This document shows, piece by piece, positions 1 through 8,086 of a stretch of DNA of 36,385 bases. Source of the stretch: Bacillota bacterium (GTDB lineage Bacteria > Bacillota > Clostridia > Peptostreptococcales > Anaerovoracaceae); the NCBI GenBank assembly GCA_017941085.1, contig JAGAXF010000020.1, positions 1 to 36,385 of the forward strand. Reading direction: 5' to 3'. The notes under the pieces are model-generated. The model had not been told where the DNA came from. It did not search any database and saw nothing but the letters and a program-made list of their open reading frames with translations. Position 1 is the stretch's first letter; each line of letters begins with the position of its first letter. The position numbers were made by a program, and so were the translations under genes.

Positions 1-58
1 AATAATTGCCAAGAAACCTTGGGATTATATGGTTAGTCCGGATGGGAAAAGATGGGGT
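1..58 (+). ncRNA. FMN riboswitch (RFN element), 3' part only
   Basis: The window opens inside what looks like the 3' part of an FMN-sensing riboswitch. The stretch at about 35-52 reads TTAGTCCGGATGGGAAAAGA, which closely resembles the conserved RFN 3' end (AGTCYGGATGGGAGAAGA). A small hairpin with CCAAG/CTTGG arms precedes it. The 5' half of the aptamer lies outside the window, so the fold cannot be fully checked. The next gene is a RibU-type riboflavin transporter, the classic target of this riboswitch. Confidence 0.72.
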
Positions 59-69
59 TCTTTTAGGCG

Positions 70-123
70 AAATACCTCTAAGGGCTCATCTTAAAGATGG
101 TAGAGTCCGAAAAGGAGGTATTT
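70..123 (+). promoter_or_regulatory. Shine-Dalgarno-sequestering hairpin (riboswitch expression platform)
   Basis: AAATACCTC at 70-78 is perfectly complementary to GAGGTATTT at 115-123, which contains the ribU ribosome binding site. Inside this outer stem, 82-87 can pair with 103-108 (one G-U) and 88-91 with 95-98. The structure would hide the Shine-Dalgarno sequence, so the riboswitch probably acts on translation start. There is no terminator-like U tract between the aptamer and the start codon, which argues against transcriptional control. Confidence 0.65.
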
Positions 124-128
124 TTTCT

Positions 129-803
129 ATGGAAGTAAAAAGCACAGAAGTATTAAACAAAATTGAGGCAAGGGGTAGTGGAACCTTAAGCCGCGAAAAA
201 AAGAGTAAACTATTTTCCACCAGGGGACTGGTGATGATGGCTCTCTTTGGTGCAGTATCCGCAGTGCTTATGCTTTTTGAAATTCCTATTCCCATTATTG
301 CACCGCCATTTTACAAGATGGACTTAAGCGAGGTTCCTGTTCTGATAGGGTCCTTTTCCCTGGGGCCTGCCGCCGGAGTTATAATTGAGCTCATAAAGAT
401 TCTTCTAAAGCTGGTGATAAAAAGCAGCTCAACTGCAGGCATAGGGGATGTGGCCAATTTCTTGATTGGATGTGCCTTTGTGGTTCCCGCAGGAATTATC
501 TATCAAAGGAACAAAACTAAAAAAGGAGCTATAGTAGGAATGGTGGTAGGCATAGTCACCATGGTGATTGCCGGATCTCTTATGAATGGCTTTGTGCTTC
601 TGCCGGTTTATGCAAAGGCCTTTGGTGGAATGGAAGCGATTATTGCCGCCGGTACTGCAGTTCACGGCAGCGTGGACAGCGTTTTTTCCTTTGTGGCATT
701 ATGCGTTGCTCCCTTTAATATTCTAAAAGGCATAGTGGTGTCGATTCTAACATTGCTTCTATATAAGAGAATCAGCCCCATTATTAAAAAAGGTTTAGGT
801 TAA
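129..803 (+). CDS. ribU: RibU-type riboflavin ECF transporter S component
   Basis: Membrane-embedded substrate-binding subunit of an energy-coupling factor transporter, expected to bind riboflavin and work with a shared EcfAA'T module encoded elsewhere. The 224-residue protein has about six hydrophobic segments after a short charged N-terminus. The stretch LFEIPIPIIAPPFYKMDLSE, followed by the EVPVLIGSFSLGP and GDVANF motifs, is characteristic of clostridial RibU. I chose ATG 129 because AAAGGAGGT at 111-119 lies at ideal spacing. An upstream in-frame extension to about position 6 would run through the riboswitch and is rejected. The FMN riboswitch and SD-masking hairpin directly upstream support both substrate and regulation by flavin supply. 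Confidence 0.9.
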   Translation: MEVKSTEVLNKIEARGSGTLSREKKSKLFSTRGLVMMALFGAVSAVLMLFEIPIPIIAPPFYKMDLSEVPVLIGSFSLGPAAGVIIELIKILLKLVIKSSSTAGIGDVANFLIGCAFVVPAGIIYQRNKTKKGAIVGMVVGIVTMVIAGSLMNGFVLLPVYAKAFGGMEAIIAAGTAVHGSVDSVFSFVALCVAPFNILKGIVVSILTLLLYKRISPIIKKGLG

Positions 804-811
804 TAGTAAAA

Positions 812-1267
812 ATGAGCCAGTGGTTTGATTCACTACTATCAAACAAAATATTAATAACCGGACTGGTTGCCTGGTGCGTATCTCAGGTTCTTAAAACCTT
901 GATATATGTTATTGTCAACAGGGAGTTCAGAATAGAAAGGCTCTTTGGAGACGGAGGTATTCCCAGCAGTCATTCCGCAACGGTTACGGCAGTTATGGTA
1001 ATGACAGGAATTGTGGTAGGCTGGGATACTCCACTATTCGCTTTAGCTTTTTTCTTTGCTGTTATAGTAATGCATGACGCCATGGGTGTCAGGCTTGAGA
1101 CAGGGAAACAGGCCAAGGTGATAAACGACCTAACTGAGTTTATAGAAACCATGGTGGGGCAGGATCTTACACCTGAGGACAAATTAAAAGAACTTGTAGG
1201 GCACACCCCATTACAAGTTCTTTCGGGATTTATCCTGGGTATCATAATAGCTTTGATTATGATGTAG
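812..1267 (+). CDS. Divergent PAP2 family protein (DUF212, YuiD-like)
   Basis: A small integral membrane protein of 151 residues in the DUF212 / divergent PAP2-like family, whose biochemical role is not established. Recognisable motifs are GDGGIPSSHSATVTA at about residues 48-62, resembling the phosphatase-like SSHSA motif, and the downstream GVRLETGKQAKVIN block. About four hydrophobic segments are visible, the last one ending the protein. It starts 8 bp after ribU, has only a weak ribosome binding site, and is probably co-transcribed or translationally coupled with ribU. It converges tail to tail with the alaX-like gene with a 2 bp gap and no obvious terminator. Confidence 0.85.
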   Translation: MSQWFDSLLSNKILITGLVAWCVSQVLKTLIYVIVNREFRIERLFGDGGIPSSHSATVTAVMVMTGIVVGWDTPLFALAFFFAVIVMHDAMGVRLETGKQAKVINDLTEFIETMVGQDLTPEDKLKELVGHTPLQVLSGFILGIIIALIMM

Positions 1268-1269
1268 AT

Positions 1270-2505
1270 TTATCGGGATAGTTTTTCAATAGCATCTATA
1301 AACAAATGTAAATCGTCGGGGCGGTTAAATATTGCCCTGGCGAATTTTTTATTTCCGCCTCCCTTGCCGTTGAAAACCGAAGCATTGTCCTTAACCAATT
1401 TACCACAGTCGATATTATCGGAGAACATGAGCAAAGTATTGGAGGGACAGTGAACCAGGTGGAGAAGGCCGGGAATGTTTCCTTCCAAAGCTCTACCCAT
1501 CTCTATTAAATCATCGATGGTTAAATTGGAATACTCATAGACGCTGTGCCCGGTGTCAATTTCTGATAACAGCCTTTCCTTTTCCTTTTCTATGGTTTCC
1601 TTTGTAAGGTGATACAGTCTGTCTTTAATCTCTCGATTCTTTTCTTGGCGAGCTTTGTATTTATCCATAAGATCCGGAAATCCGGCAGAAAGATCCTTCT
1701 CCAGCTTTGCCAAAACATCATAACGCTGCCGATATCCCAGCAAAGCCCGCTTTCCTGCTTCAAAATAAATGCGATACATGCCCTTGTTGGGCTCCACCTT
1801 ATAGATTTTTATAAGTCCCACCTGGCCGGCAGTGGAAGGGTGGGTGCCGCAGCAGGCAACAGAGTCGGCAGGGTTTTGTTCACTGCCTATGGTTACAATG
1901 GTAATATCCTCATCTATAGCTATTTGCTTTCGAACAGGCATTTTAACTGCCTCTTCTTTTGTATCAAAGTGGTGAGGGGTTACAGGCAGGTCCTGCCAAA
2001 TAACCTTGTTGGCCTCCAATTCTGCCTCTTGAACCATGTCCCAGGTTACTTCTTTAAATTGGGGATTGTCTTCCAAACTTATATCGATGGTCATATAGTC
2101 ATCCCCCATATGGAAGCCGCGATTCACGCCTCCCCAAAGTCTATAGCAGATGCCGGACAATATATGCTCGCCGCAATGTCTCTGCATATTATCGAATCTT
2201 CTGTCCCAATCCAGCTCCATTTCACATTGAATACCCAGTATCAGTTTATCCTCAGCCAGAAGCTTAGCTCCATCCTTTATTTGGTGAATTATTTCTCCTT
2301 GATCTTCGTAAACTCTAACCACAGGATAGCCATTTATAGAACCCATATCACAGCTTTGGCCACCGCCACCGGGAAAGAAAATAGTTTCCTTTAATATGAT
2401 TCCCGCGTCGGAATTGTTAGGGGAGGGCAGGGTAAAAGCCTCCAATATTTGGCTTTGTAATTTTGACAAATATCTATCTTTTTTGTAAATTTGGATGGTT
2501 TTCAT
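1270..2505 (-). CDS. alaX: Alanyl-tRNA editing protein, AlaX-L type (DHHA1 domain)
   Basis: Free-standing relative of the AlaRS editing domain, expected to deacylate mischarged Ser-/Gly-tRNA(Ala) in trans. The N-terminal part carries the FFPGGGGQSCDMGSI block. It is followed by the zinc-binding QRHCGEHILSG motif and the second half-site CCGTHPSTAGQVG; these supply the two His and the Cys/His ligands of the second additional domain. A coiled region near residues 260-310 leads into a C-terminal DHHA1 domain with FNGKGGGNKKFARA, the equivalent of the glycine-rich AlaRS motif. I chose ATG at 2505 because GGAG lies 6 nt upstream; a TTG four codons earlier would place the ribosome binding site inside the gene. 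Length is about 411 residues, typical of AlaX-L. Confidence 0.88.
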   Translation of the reverse strand: MKTIQIYKKDRYLSKLQSQILEAFTLPSPNNSDAGIILKETIFFPGGGGQSCDMGSINGYPVVRVYEDQGEIIHQIKDGAKLLAEDKLILGIQCEMELDWDRRFDNMQRHCGEHILSGICYRLWGGVNRGFHMGDDYMTIDISLEDNPQFKEVTWDMVQEAELEANKVIWQDLPVTPHHFDTKEEAVKMPVRKQIAIDEDITIVTIGSEQNPADSVACCGTHPSTAGQVGLIKIYKVEPNKGMYRIYFEAGKRALLGYRQRYDVLAKLEKDLSAGFPDLMDKYKARQEKNREIKDRLYHLTKETIEKEKERLLSEIDTGHSVYEYSNLTIDDLIEMGRALEGNIPGLLHLVHCPSNTLLMFSDNIDCGKLVKDNASVFNGKGGGNKKFARAIFNRPDDLHLFIDAIEKLSR

Positions 2506-2620
2506 AGGTTGCTCCAATCGGTTTTTTTAATGGCTAAAAATTAAGGTTTTCGTAAGCCAAAGGGGAAGGTTTACATTTTTTTACTGTCGAACAAGAGGAA
2601 GCCAATCTTTCTGTGAAATC

Positions 2621-2751
2621 TGTGGATAAGTTCCTATTGACAAAAAATCAAAGTGCTGAATTCTTTGAAATATCAAGGTGTTTGGTAAATGACTTATCCA
2701 CATGGACTCTAGTTTAAAATTGTATACGATTTTTGAGACCCCTGTGGATAA
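2621..2751. promoter_or_regulatory. Cluster of three perfect DnaA boxes
   Basis: Three exact copies of the consensus DnaA box TTATCCACA occur at 2621-2629 (minus strand), 2694-2702 (plus) and 2743-2751 (minus). They lie in the 330 bp non-coding stretch 2506-2835 upstream of the alaX-like gene. One exact 9-mer is expected about once per 130 kb per strand at equal base composition, so three in 131 bp is not chance. Possible roles are a DnaA-regulated promoter, a DnaA titration or reactivation site, or part of an origin. No dnaA, dnaN or rpmH gene is visible here. Confidence 0.8.
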
Positions 2752-2761
2752 GTGCTAATCT

Positions 2762-2798
2762 TGTTGAAAAGTGACCTTTCCCATATGTTGAAAAGTGA
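2762..2798 (+). repeat. 13-bp direct repeat next to the DnaA boxes
   Basis: TGTTGAAAAGTGA occurs exactly at 2762-2774 and again at 2786-2798, a 24 bp period. Immediately beyond it, TGATACGG at 2796-2803 and CCGTATCA at 2831-2838 form an 8 bp inverted repeat; the second arm overlaps the stop codon of the 2836-4077 gene. The copies could be a binding site for a regulator of the alaX-like gene or an origin-type iteron. Nothing else recognisable is seen in 2506-2835. Confidence 0.55.
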
Positions 2799-2835
2799 TA
2801 CGGCAAAAACGAACATTGGTTGACGTAATACCGTA

Positions 2836-4077
2836 TCAATCCCTATCCGTTAAAAATTGTATATAGTCCAAAAAACTTGAAAATGTTCCATAATCGTTAT
2901 TGATATAGTGCCCCAGTGTTGTCTCGGGAAATGCGTATCGGCCAACCTCTTTAAGGGATGAACCACATCGAGATGCTATATCCGTCATAACTTTTTCAAA
3001 GTTATACAGATCCCTTAAGTTACTGCCTGCAATAATCAGTTCATCATTATAGCAAATGTAGATTGCTGCTCTAGTATCCTCGTCCAATCTATATATTTTT
3101 TGATTAACATGACTGTTGTCATCCTTATATATCATTAAAAGATTGCCCCCGGGGTGGGTATTTAAATCTGCTCCGGGTAATATGCTCTTTGCTGCAGAGG
3201 ACATAACTAAACACAGATCTTTTTTATAACTCTTGAAAACGGATACGTATTCAGTTCGAGCCATAATAAGTGAAGCTTCCCAAGGGGATATACGCATATC
3301 CTGTTTAATATCAAAGGTGGCCACCTTGGAACTCTTAGTGGAGACTTCGCTCATAAGAAGCCTAAAGCCTTTGTCGTCAGATATCAAAGAGGTGGAGATG
3401 TATTCATTGATGGAGGGGTGAATATTATTACCCTTATCCATGGGATTTATTTCATTTCTATATAGGGTACCGGGCTCAGTCATGGTAAAGAGGTTGAAGG
3501 GCCTTTCCGGCCGGGTGAGATATTTTTCTCCCGCCTCATCCATGGCGGTATGCCTCATTATGAAGTAGTTAATGACTTCATAATCACCCTGGGTGGTTAC
3601 ACATATCTTGGACCAGATAATTCTTTCCTCTTCCGGGGTGATATAAATAGGAGTCTCTAAAACTGGAAGATAATCATCAAAATCTTCCGTTATATAATCA
3701 TCCTCTTCATCATTAAGCTTGTAGGCTTCTTTGATAAGAAACATGGACTCCTTTTCATTTACCTTAACCCAGCTACCTCCCAGGCCGCCAAAGAGATCCG
3801 CCATCTCCCGTTTTACATCCTGAAGGGTATAGGGGGAGGAATCGGATAATTGGAAGCTTCGGTAGTCATCTATACCGTATTCCTCAAAGTCCAAATAAAA
3901 GAGCTGATGAAAGGGTCCATCCTGGTTTTCTCTTTCTATGTGAAGACCCACCACCCCCATTAAACGAGTGTCTGTGGCTTCAGCCATAACAAAATCACCC
4001 TTGGCCAGTATGGGGCTTAGAGGGAGATCTCCTTTAATTATCTCGAAATTATTTGGTTTATTATGGTTTTTCTTCAT
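2836..4077 (-). CDS. Hypothetical protein, 413 residues
   Basis: I do not recognise this protein. It is soluble and acidic-looking, without a signal peptide or membrane segment, and has no metal-binding or nucleotide-binding motif that I can name. The N-terminal third contains an acidic stretch near residues 122-140 (NDEEDDYITEDFDDY). The rest has alternating hydrophobic and charged segments suggesting a mixed alpha/beta fold. The ATG at 4077 follows a weak AAAGGG-type ribosome binding site. It is divergent from metK, sharing a 99 bp intergenic region, and its 3' end faces the DnaA-box region. Codon use looks like the neighbours, so it is probably a lineage-specific core gene rather than recent cargo. 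Confidence 0.75.
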   Translation of the reverse strand: MKKNHNKPNNFEIIKGDLPLSPILAKGDFVMAEATDTRLMGVVGLHIERENQDGPFHQLFYLDFEEYGIDDYRSFQLSDSSPYTLQDVKREMADLFGGLGGSWVKVNEKESMFLIKEAYKLNDEEDDYITEDFDDYLPVLETPIYITPEEERIIWSKICVTTQGDYEVINYFIMRHTAMDEAGEKYLTRPERPFNLFTMTEPGTLYRNEINPMDKGNNIHPSINEYISTSLISDDKGFRLLMSEVSTKSSKVATFDIKQDMRISPWEASLIMARTEYVSVFKSYKKDLCLVMSSAAKSILPGADLNTHPGGNLLMIYKDDNSHVNQKIYRLDEDTRAAIYICYNDELIIAGSNLRDLYNFEKVMTDIASRCGSSLKEVGRYAFPETTLGHYINNDYGTFSSFLDYIQFLTDRD

Positions 4078-4108
4078 TTTATAGCAACCCTTTAGGGGTA
4101 TAGATTAT

Positions 4109-4137
4109 TTGACTTTGGTTTACTCAAAGGGTATGAT
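4109..4137 (+). promoter_or_regulatory. Sigma-A-type promoter of metK
   Basis: TTGACT at 4109-4114 and TATGAT at 4132-4137 are separated by exactly 17 bp, a near-consensus vegetative promoter. It would give a leader of roughly 30 nt before the metK start. No S-box or other SAM riboswitch fits in the short leader. Confidence 0.75.
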
Positions 4138-4176
4138 TCAAGAAGTTAAAGTATAGTATACAACAAGGTGACGAAA

Positions 4177-5352
4177 ATGAAAAAATTATTTACATCAGAA
4201 TCAGTTACAGAGGGGCATCCGGATAAGGTTTGTGATCAAATATCAGATGCAATTCTTGATGCCATATTGGAGAAGGATCCTATGGGAAGGGTGGCTTGTG
4301 AAACTACTGCAACCACAGGATATGCCATGGTAATGGGTGAAATAAGTACAAATTGTTATATAGACATTCCTCATATAGTAAGGCAGGTTATTAAGGACAT
4401 AGGCTACGACAAGGGAGACTACGGCTTTGATGGAAATACCTGTGCAGTTCTTTCTGCCATAGATGAGCAATCCTCCGACATAGCTATGGGTGTTGATGAT
4501 GCCCTGGAGGGAAGAGGTCAATCAAAGGAAGAAGAGGATCAAGTAGGGGCAGGAGACCAGGGAATGATGTTCGGCTATGCCTGCAACGAGACCCCTGAAT
4601 ATATGCCCATGCCCATAGCCATGGCCCACAAGATTACACGGAAGCTGGCAGAACTCAGAAAGAATGGTACAATTCCATATTTGAGACCTGACGGCAAAAG
4701 CCAGGTAACCGTTGAATATGAAGACGACAAGGTAAAGAGAATAGATACAGTGGTGGTATCCACTCAGCACGACCCCAGCGCCAGCCAGGAGCAGATCAGG
4801 GAAGATGTAATTGAAAAGGTTATTAAGGCGGTTATTCCTGCAGAACTTCTGGATGAGGACACCAAATATTTTGTTAACCCAACGGGAAGGTTTGTTATTG
4901 GTGGGCCCTTGGGAGATTCCGGACTTACAGGTAGAAAAATTATTGTTGATACCTATGGCGGATATTCCAGACATGGTGGAGGATGCTTCTCAGGTAAGGA
5001 TCCAACAAAGGTGGATAGATCCGCATCCTACGCAGCTCGTCATGCAGCAAAGAATCTTGTGGCAGCAGGGCTGGCGGACAAATGTGAAATTCAACTTTCC
5101 TATGCCATAGGAGTGGCAAAGCCCGTTTCCATTATGGTGGAAACCTATGGAACAGGTAAATACTCTGATGAAAAACTGGCGGAGATAGTGGATAAGTATT
5201 TTGATTTTAGACCGGGGGCAATTATTAAGAACCTGGATCTTAGAAGGCCTATTTACAGAGCCACTGCCAGCTACGGACATTTTGGAAGACCTGACCTGGA
5301 TCTTCCCTGGGAGAAATTGAATATGGTAGAAAAGCTTAAAACTGAGCTATAA
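4177..5352 (+). CDS. metK: S-adenosylmethionine synthetase
   Basis: Cytosolic enzyme that makes S-adenosylmethionine from methionine and ATP. The 391-residue length matches the family. The N-terminus reads [20 protein letters not shown], with the conserved [17 protein letters not shown] near residue 115 is the signature hexapeptide region, and [17 protein letters not shown] near residue 268 is the glycine-rich phosphate-binding loop. I chose ATG 4177, with AAGGTG 6 nt upstream; a GTG at 4168 overlaps that ribosome binding site and is less likely. It is the first gene of a run with aspartate kinase and Trk genes, and has its own strong promoter. Confidence 0.97.
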   Translation: MKKLFTSESVTEGHPDKVCDQISDAILDAILEKDPMGRVACETTATTGYAMVMGEISTNCYIDIPHIVRQVIKDIGYDKGDYGFDGNTCAVLSAIDEQSSDIAMGVDDALEGRGQSKEEEDQVGAGDQGMMFGYACNETPEYMPMPIAMAHKITRKLAELRKNGTIPYLRPDGKSQVTVEYEDDKVKRIDTVVVSTQHDPSASQEQIREDVIEKVIKAVIPAELLDEDTKYFVNPTGRFVIGGPLGDSGLTGRKIIVDTYGGYSRHGGGCFSGKDPTKVDRSASYAARHAAKNLVAAGLADKCEIQLSYAIGVAKPVSIMVETYGTGKYSDEKLAEIVDKYFDFRPGAIIKNLDLRRPIYRATASYGHFGRPDLDLPWEKLNMVEKLKTEL

Positions 5353-5410
5353 TTTATGTTATTATTATATATCAATTATTTTATATAAATAATTAAGGAG
5401 AGAAAGTGTG

Positions 5411-6727
5411 ATGGGTGTTAAAGTAGCAAAGTTTGGAGGATCATCTGTTGCGGATGTAATCCAAATTAAAAAGATGAAGGAAATAATACAGGGAGATCCC
5501 GACATTAGGTATGTAATAGTTTCGGCTCCCGGCAAGAGATTTGATGAGGATAACAAAATTACAGATCTCTTGTATCTGTGCCACACTCATAAGGAGCATA
5601 AGCTTCCCTATGAGCAGCTGCTTCAGGTGGTTCATGACAGATTTACGGTGACTGCCGTTAATCTGGGAGCTACCGTGGATTTTTCCCAGGACTTTGATGA
5701 TATCAAGGATGCCTTGGAAAAGGGATGCAGCAGTGACTATATGGCCAGTAGAGGTGAATATTTAAACGCAAAGCTAATTGCTGCATATTTGGGCTTTGAC
5801 TTTGTGGATTCCGCTCAACTTATTGTGTTTGACGAGAAGGGCAAGCTTCTTGATGAGGAAACAAATGAAGCTTTGAGTTCGGAATTAAAAAAGCACGATT
5901 ATGCGGTAATCCCCGGCTTCTACGGTACAGTCAAGGGCGGGGATGATATAAAAACCTTTACCAGAGGGGGATCGGATATTACCGGCTCCATAGTGGCAAG
6001 GGCAGTAGATGCAGATGTTTACGAAAACTGGACAGATGTATCAGGCTTCCTTATGGCGGATCCCAGAATCGTGGATAACCCAAAGCCTATTCACGAGATT
6101 TCCTACAAGGAACTGAGGGAGCTTTCTTATATGGGTGCTTCCGTTCTTCACGAGGACGCAATACATCCTGCAAGAATTGCAAACATCCCAATTAATATTA
6201 AGAATACAAATTTCCCCAATGATCCCGGAACGGTAATTAAAGCTCACCATGAGGACAAGGAGTATAATGACATTATCACGGGCATTGCCGGCAAGAAGGA
6301 TTTTACAGTTATCGCCATCTATAAGAACATGATGGTAAGAGAAAGGGGATATGTAAGAAGAATACTGGGCATCCTGGAGGACTTTGATTGTAATTTCGAG
6401 CATATACCCAGCGGAATAGATACGGTATCCGTAGTTGTTTCCAACAAGGACCTGGATGGCAGGTTGGATGAGCTGATGGAGGCCTTTACAAAACAGCTGG
6501 AACCAGACAATATTGAATGCTTTGAAAACATGTCCTTAATCGCCACCGTTGGATATGGTATGAACCGCAGGAAGGGTGTGGCGGCAAAACTGCTTTCCGC
6601 CCTTGCTGATGCAGACATAAATCTAAGAATGATAGAGCAGGGCTCCAGTGAGATTAACATCATTGTAGGTGTTGAGAACAAAGACTTTGAGCCGGCTATC
6701 AGAGCTATTTACAACGCATTTGCTTAG
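5411..6727 (+). CDS. Aspartate kinase (monofunctional, ThrD/YclM-like)
   Basis: Phosphorylates aspartate in the first step of the Lys/Met/Thr/diaminopimelate pathway. The 438-residue protein begins with the VAKFGGSSVAD nucleotide-binding motif. It contains FTRGGSDITGSIVA and ENWTDVSGFLMADPRIV in the kinase domain and SYMGASVLHEDAIHPA before the regulatory part. The C-terminal third has two ACT-like segments; NLRMIEQGSSEINIIVGV is typical of the last one. AAGGAG at 5395-5400 serves either ATG 5411 or a GTG at 5408; I use the ATG. The 58 bp gap after metK is AT-rich without a clear terminator, so read-through from metK is plausible. Which end product inhibits it cannot be told from sequence. 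Confidence 0.95.
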   Translation: MGVKVAKFGGSSVADVIQIKKMKEIIQGDPDIRYVIVSAPGKRFDEDNKITDLLYLCHTHKEHKLPYEQLLQVVHDRFTVTAVNLGATVDFSQDFDDIKDALEKGCSSDYMASRGEYLNAKLIAAYLGFDFVDSAQLIVFDEKGKLLDEETNEALSSELKKHDYAVIPGFYGTVKGGDDIKTFTRGGSDITGSIVARAVDADVYENWTDVSGFLMADPRIVDNPKPIHEISYKELRELSYMGASVLHEDAIHPARIANIPINIKNTNFPNDPGTVIKAHHEDKEYNDIITGIAGKKDFTVIAIYKNMMVRERGYVRRILGILEDFDCNFEHIPSGIDTVSVVVSNKDLDGRLDELMEAFTKQLEPDNIECFENMSLIATVGYGMNRRKGVAAKLLSALADADINLRMIEQGSSEINIIVGVENKDFEPAIRAIYNAFA

Positions 6728-6739
6728 AGGAGATATTCC

Positions 6740-8086
6740 ATGAATATTGCTATTGTTGGAGTGGGAAAACTTGGTGTAAAAGTTTGTGAAGGACTTTCCG
6801 AGGGTGACCACTCCATCACTCTTGTTGACATAAATGAATCTTTGCTGGAACGCCTATCCCAGCAGTTCGATGTAATGACCATTAACGAAGACGGAAGAGA
6901 CATAAGTGTCCTTCAGGATATGGATATTGGTCATTTTGATTATGTAATTGCAGCCAGCGGAAGCGACGAAACCAATATGATAGTTGGGCGGTTTGCCAAG
7001 GAAATGGGAGCAGGCTGTGTAATAGCAAGAGTAAGGGATCCGGAATACATGAAGCATTTCGAATTCATCAGAAAGACCATGGGTATAGACTACCTGGTAA
7101 ATCCGGATTTTGCTATTACCATGGAGATATATAAGTATCTGGTGGACAAGTATTCCCTGGAAGGAGGAATCTTTACCAGCGGAAAAATATCCCTGGTGGA
7201 GTTTAATTCCAATAAGAAGCCGGAACTAATAGGAAAGTCCATGCCCCAGGTTAAGGCTATTTTGCCCAATATGCTGGTGGCGGCCATTTCAAGAAACGGC
7301 AAAGTTATTATTCCCCATGGCGGCGACTCAATTCATGAGGGGGACTCCGTATATATAGTGGGGGAACGAGATGAAATCCATGAGTTCAGCAAAAATGTCC
7401 ACGACAAAAAGACGCACACCGATGTTCAGAAGGTAATGATTATCGGAGGAGGCAAGACGGGGTTCTATTTGGCACAGAAGCTGGCGGACTATGGAGTTGC
7501 CGTTAAGCTGGTGGAACAGAATAAGGCCCGCTGCCAATACCTTTCCACCAGGGTAAGGAACGTACTTATCATAAATGGAGATGGAACAGATATAGATATG
7601 CTGGAGGAAGAAAATCTTGATTCCATGGACGCCTTTGTAACGGCCACCGGATTGGATGAACAGAATCTTCTGCTGGCATTAACTGCCAAACAAAGAGGAA
7701 TAGAGGATGTTATTTCCAAGGTAAGTAGAGAAGACTACCTCTCCCTGATTCAAAACATGGGAGTGGATATGGTTCTAAACCCCTTAGATATTTCTGCTGC
7801 CGGGATTTTTAGCATTGTGCAAGGTAAGAAGCGCGTAATCTCATCTACCTTGGTACAAGGACAAGCGGAAATAGTTGAAATTGTTGCCAATAAAAATATG
7901 GCCCTCTTAAATAAGACTTTAATGGAATTGGATATTCCGGAAGGAATGTTGATTGCGGCCATTTACAGAAATGGTGAGGTGATCATTCCCGACGGTCAAA
8001 CCAGGATTATGGAGAGGGACAGAGTTATTATTTTCAGTCTCCTTACTGACATACCGGAGTTGGAAAAACTTCTTAAAAGGAAATGA
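6740..8086 (+). CDS. trkA: Trk potassium uptake system peripheral subunit TrkA
   Basis: Cytoplasmic NAD(H)/nucleotide-binding gating ring subunit for TrkH-type K+ channels. The 448-residue protein is a tandem duplication of RCK_N plus RCK_C. The first Rossmann motif is IVGVGKLGVKV at residues 4-14 and the second is IIGGGKTGFYLA at about 234-245. RCK_C-like segments with GDSVYIVGE and RDRVIIF follow each half. A good AGAGGAG ribosome binding site precedes ATG 6740. It lies 12 bp after aspartate kinase, and its stop overlaps the start of the first trkH by 4 bp, so the subunits are translationally coupled. Confidence 0.95.
   Translation: MNIAIVGVGKLGVKVCEGLSEGDHSITLVDINESLLERLSQQFDVMTINEDGRDISVLQDMDIGHFDYVIAASGSDETNMIVGRFAKEMGAGCVIARVRDPEYMKHFEFIRKTMGIDYLVNPDFAITMEIYKYLVDKYSLEGGIFTSGKISLVEFNSNKKPELIGKSMPQVKAILPNMLVAAISRNGKVIIPHGGDSIHEGDSVYIVGERDEIHEFSKNVHDKKTHTDVQKVMIIGGGKTGFYLAQKLADYGVAVKLVEQNKARCQYLSTRVRNVLIINGDGTDIDMLEEENLDSMDAFVTATGLDEQNLLLALTAKQRGIEDVISKVSREDYLSLIQNMGVDMVLNPLDISAAGIFSIVQGKKRVISSTLVQGQAEIVEIVANKNMALLNKTLMELDIPEGMLIAAIYRNGEVIIPDGQTRIMERDRVIIFSLLTDIPELEKLLKRK

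Noticed and set aside
1609..2394. Open frame of 261 codons on the plus strand opposite the alaX-like gene
   Set aside because: It is antisense to a gene with clear AlaX motifs and has no family resemblance or ribosome binding site; a shadow frame.
2506..2835. Calling the DnaA-box region the chromosomal origin
   Set aside because: No dnaA/dnaN neighbourhood and no skew data; gene directions around it do not clearly switch. Kept as a DnaA-box cluster only.
4138..4176. SAM riboswitch (S-box or similar) before metK
   Set aside because: The promoter leaves only about 30 nt of leader, too short for any known SAM aptamer.
4522..4974. Open frame of 150 codons opposite metK
   Set aside because: It lies wholly within metK on the other strand and its product looks like reverse-complement noise.
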